DNA of 64,000 nucleotides from Nemertoderma westbladi (Eukaryota > Xenacoelomorpha > Nemertodermatida > Nemertodermatidae): the NCBI GenBank assembly GCA_032718475.1, contig JAUCBJ010003156.1, positions 27,489 to 91,488 on the forward strand, given 5' to 3'. Shown here piece by piece: positions 61,601-64,000 of the stretch (position 1 is the stretch's first letter; each line of letters starts with the position of its first letter). The notes under the pieces were generated by a model that searched no databases, had not been told where the DNA came from, and saw only the letters and a list, made by a program, of their open reading frames with translations. The position numbers and the translations under genes were made by a program.

Positions 61601-63459
61601 AACTCAAGAGTGGCGACTTGGTAAATGCAACGACGATGTTGTTCTGTTTATAGAAAAGGAGTCGGGAATTTATACCATGTCGGTTGGGAGTCAAGTGAAG
61701 CTCGTGAGTATTAGGGCTTATTACTATATTATACAGTACTAGGGCCTATACTATAGGCCCCTATACAGTAGCCACTTAATAATATATAAATAAGCCTATA
61801 CTATACAACTCCAATACAACTATACCCGAGAAAAAATTAGATAAGTAATAATATAAAGCAAACCTTTGCATTTCAATAATATTGCGAAATATAATAGGCC
61901 GATACTGTGTGGTCTGAATAAAAACAAGTTAACACTTGCGAGTTAACACTTCTATGAAAAATAAAGTGATGAGTGAACTCTTAAAATTCGCTTGAATAAA
62001 GGAAAACTTCACTTTTACTTATATTTCACTTTTCACTTCAGCCAATCGTCTGTAATTCTAAATGTATTGCTTCGTTAATTGGTTGGATTTGAACGGAAAT
62101 TATTGTTTCTAGGATATTTTCACAACAATCCCAAACTTGTTCAATTTCGGTCTTTTTAATTAAAGATTCTAGAACAAAAGCAGTTTTTGACATTTATTAA
62201 TGTTCAAGAACATCACGTAGCTAAAAAATGCATCGAATAGCTAGTATTTTTTGATTAGCTAGTTTTTTTAAAACAAAAAAATTTGCAGATATTTATTACG
62301 GAAAAATGTTCAACACATTTTACGGTGTGGGATATAAATTTATCCAAGGTGGCTAGGATTTTTAAAAGTCAATCTGACTTATTTGACTTGTCGATCTAAC
62401 TTATCTCCCTCGCTGCGCTCGGTCGGTAAATAACAGATATCTGGACGAACGGTAAATAAAGCATTTATTATTTACCGTACAATATATAATTATTAACTAT
62501 TCCTCGAAAATGGAGACTATAAAATCGGAAAAAAATGTTCTCTCTTTTTGTAAAACAAATAGTTATTTTAGTTTATTTTAAAAACTGTGTATTTAAATGA
62601 AAAAAATGTATATGTGTATTTAAAACCCATTCTACAGTAGACTGACCACTTTCATAAAATTTCAATTCAACCCAATTCCCCAACGGTGCGGTGGCAGGAA
62701 GTAAGTGGAAAACATTCACCCACCCCACAGATTTATTTTTGAGCTTACTTGTGTAGAATTCCCTATTATGAAGTGTTCACTTTAAACAGTAGTAAATACT
62801 TGCGTTTGATTAAAATCAACCAGCAAACAAAACAACTCTTCACTTCATTCTACACTTCACGTCCTTTTTATTTAAGCAAAATAAGTGTTTGCAAGTGTTT
62901 AATTGAAATGAAAGTACTTAATTGAAATGAAAGTGTTTACTTGAAATGAAAGTGTTTAATTGAAATGAAAGTGTTTACTTGAAATGAAAGTGTTTACTTG
63001 AAATGAAAGTGTTTACTTGAAATGAAAGTGTTTACTTGAAATGAAAGTGTTTACTTGAAATGAAAGTGTTTACTTGAAATGAAAGTGTTTTCTTGAAATT
63101 AAAGTGTTTACTTGAAATTAAAGTGTTTACTTGAAATGAAAGTGTTTACTTGAAAGGAAAGTGTTTACTTGAAATTAAAGTGTTTACTTGAAATTAAAGT
63201 GTTTACTTGAAATTAAAGTGTTTACTTGAAAATAAAGTGTTTACTTGTTTTTATTGAAACCACCCATTAAATTGTTAATATAATTTCATATAATAAATTC
63301 CAGGTCCTCACCGATTGCATCTCTCAGTTTATTTTGGACGACGCGAGACATTTTATGGAAAAGAAGGAATACGACCCCGGACTACGAAAGATTATATTGG
63401 CAACACGAAATGCATTAATTGGGAAACCATCCAGCCAATCAGCACATGTATGTCAGTAA
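58697..63459 (+). CDS. MOLO1-domain protein, three exons
   Basis: Exon 1 58697-58985 (donor g|gtgagt), exon 2 61486-61703 (acceptor tattccag, donor ctc|gtgagt), exon 3 from 63304 (acceptor taaattccag). Phases fit, giving 663 nt and 220 residues to the stop at 63457-63459. Residues 1-17 are a plausible signal peptide (MLITLAISVF...). Family features follow: CGLPGSLVHAWLCDPDRVL, a Cys pair FCTCP, GYIMAVVMVETMD, then AQVFADVLRTQEWRLGKC, a beta-strand VVLFIEKESG, and a C-terminal helix with KEYDPGLRKI. In C. elegans MOLO-1 is a single-pass accessory subunit of the levamisole-type acetylcholine receptor; the role of this homologue is not known. No transmembrane segment is encoded before the stop. 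A gtatgt donor at 63448 could instead splice to a further exon beyond the window. Confidence 0.82.
59465..61379. mobile_element. Outer palindromic (foldback) transposon in MOLO1 intron 1
   Basis: The terminal inverted repeats start CACCATGTCCCAGAATATAG and are flanked by TA on both sides (59463-59464 and 61380-61381), like Tc1/mariner-type target duplications. The arms (59465 to about 59960, and about 60876-61379) are inverted copies with high visible identity and include a poly-C (left) or poly-G (right) run. There is no transposase frame. A second, related element is inserted at its centre. Confidence 0.85.
59965..60873. mobile_element. Inner palindromic transposon nested in the outer one
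   Basis: 909 bp with inverted ends starting CACCATGACCCGTAATATAG, flanked by TA at 59963-59964 and 60874-60875. The arms run about 59965-60400 and 60460-60873. It aligns along its length with the outer element's arms (same order of TIR, poly-C, cccaaatttctac-like block, aaaaaagtgtct, ggattccaaatatgta) but is clearly diverged, so the two are different subfamilies of one family. Confidence 0.85.
61704..62891. other. MOLO1 intron 2, left part
   Basis: AT-rich intron sequence without a recognised gene. It has short words related to the later repeat (ttcacttttcacttc) near 62010-62040. Confidence 0.4.
62892..63249. repeat. 19-bp tandem repeat before MOLO1 exon 3
   Basis: About 18-19 copies of gtgtttacttgaaatgaaa, with the 3' half enriched in a gaaattaaa variant. 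It ends about 55 bp before the exon 3 acceptor at 63303. Confidence 0.95.
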
Positions 63460-64000
63460 TTGGTAAAAATTATAACCAATCAGCACCTTGCTAGCACTAA
63501 CTAGCCGACTGCACCGGTGGTGCGAGCAACAGCAAACGCTAAAATTTCTGACTATGTGGTTTCATTTTTTGGGTATAGATCTATTCTAATATGCACGAAA
63601 TATATACCCCTTATTAGAGGCTGTTTATTGTATTTTTATACGAATATAATTTAGAGTTATGTGCGTAAACGTAATAGGACAACAGTAGTTATAGGTTGAA
63701 TATGAAATAATGTTTGTGTTTATGTTAGAATGCGCGGTATTACATCACTTGCTATAATGAATACTGTAATATTATTAAACTATACTGTAGAGTTGGCCTA
63801 CACCCTACAGCCCTAAATGGGATATGTGGAATTTCTACAGATCCCTTTTGTTGGGTTGACCTACTGTATAATAGCAGTAACGGTAGCAAAGCTATAGTAG
63901 TTTTAGTCAGTAGCTGTAATTTAATTAAATTAAGCTAAAAGCATTAGTTGTATTTCGCATATACACAATTTAATTAGGAGTTTTTTTGCAAAGTCTTTTG
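63460..64000. other. 3' flank of the MOLO1-domain gene
   Basis: AT-rich. No further MOLO1 exon, transmembrane-coding exon or canonical AATAAA close to the stop was recognised. Confidence 0.4.

Overview
The window looks like nuclear DNA from an animal, probably an invertebrate. It is AT-rich, has GT-AG introns, carries two decayed LINE retrotransposon copies, and holds two genes of animal-restricted or animal-typical families: a MOLO1-domain gene and an LRRC72-type leucine-rich-repeat gene. The phylum cannot be fixed from the sequence. By my own addition of array lengths, about two thirds of the 64 kb (roughly 42 kb) is tandem repeat, in at least 13 unrelated families with unit lengths from 10 to 68 bp.

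Layout. 1-3.9 kb: a short foldback element, a 3' LINE fragment (+ strand), a 68-bp tandem repeat and a duplicated palindrome. 3.9-16.8 kb: a 12.9-kb array of a 47-bp unit with a hairpin core. 17.2-18.4 kb: an intronless, GC-richer Gfo/Idh/MocA-type oxidoreductase gene (- strand) with one frameshift, lying between two satellite arrays. 18.5-26.5 kb: an 8-kb array of a 16-bp unit. 26.5-30.8 kb: poly-G/C tracts, a 21-bp composite repeat, and AT-rich DNA with no recognised gene. 30.8-32.3 kb: a second LINE fragment (- strand).

32.3-40.0 kb: a six-exon LRRC72-like gene (- strand), reconstructed from phase-compatible splice sites. It should encode about 256 residues. Its introns hold a 2.5-kb 17/18-bp minisatellite and a 31-bp repeat whose first unit begins at the splice donor. 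40.1-42.7 kb: three short arrays (10, 37 and 14 bp). 43.3-54.1 kb: a 10.8-kb array of a 31-bp unit. 54.1-56.8 kb: an array of a 21-bp unit with a perfect 14-bp palindrome. 57.3-57.9 kb: an array of a 40-bp unit that is nearly all hairpin.

58.7-63.5 kb: a three-exon MOLO1-domain gene (+ strand), about 220 residues if the first in-frame stop is used. Its first intron contains two nested palindromic transposons and its second ends in a 19-bp array.

The three genes do not form a pathway. LRRC72-type proteins are associated with ciliated animals, MOLO1 proteins are membrane-associated or secreted receptor modulators, and the oxidoreductase is metabolic and closest in recalled motifs to fungal proteins. 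What stands out is the number, size and hairpin-forming character of the tandem arrays, and how closely they abut exons and splice sites.
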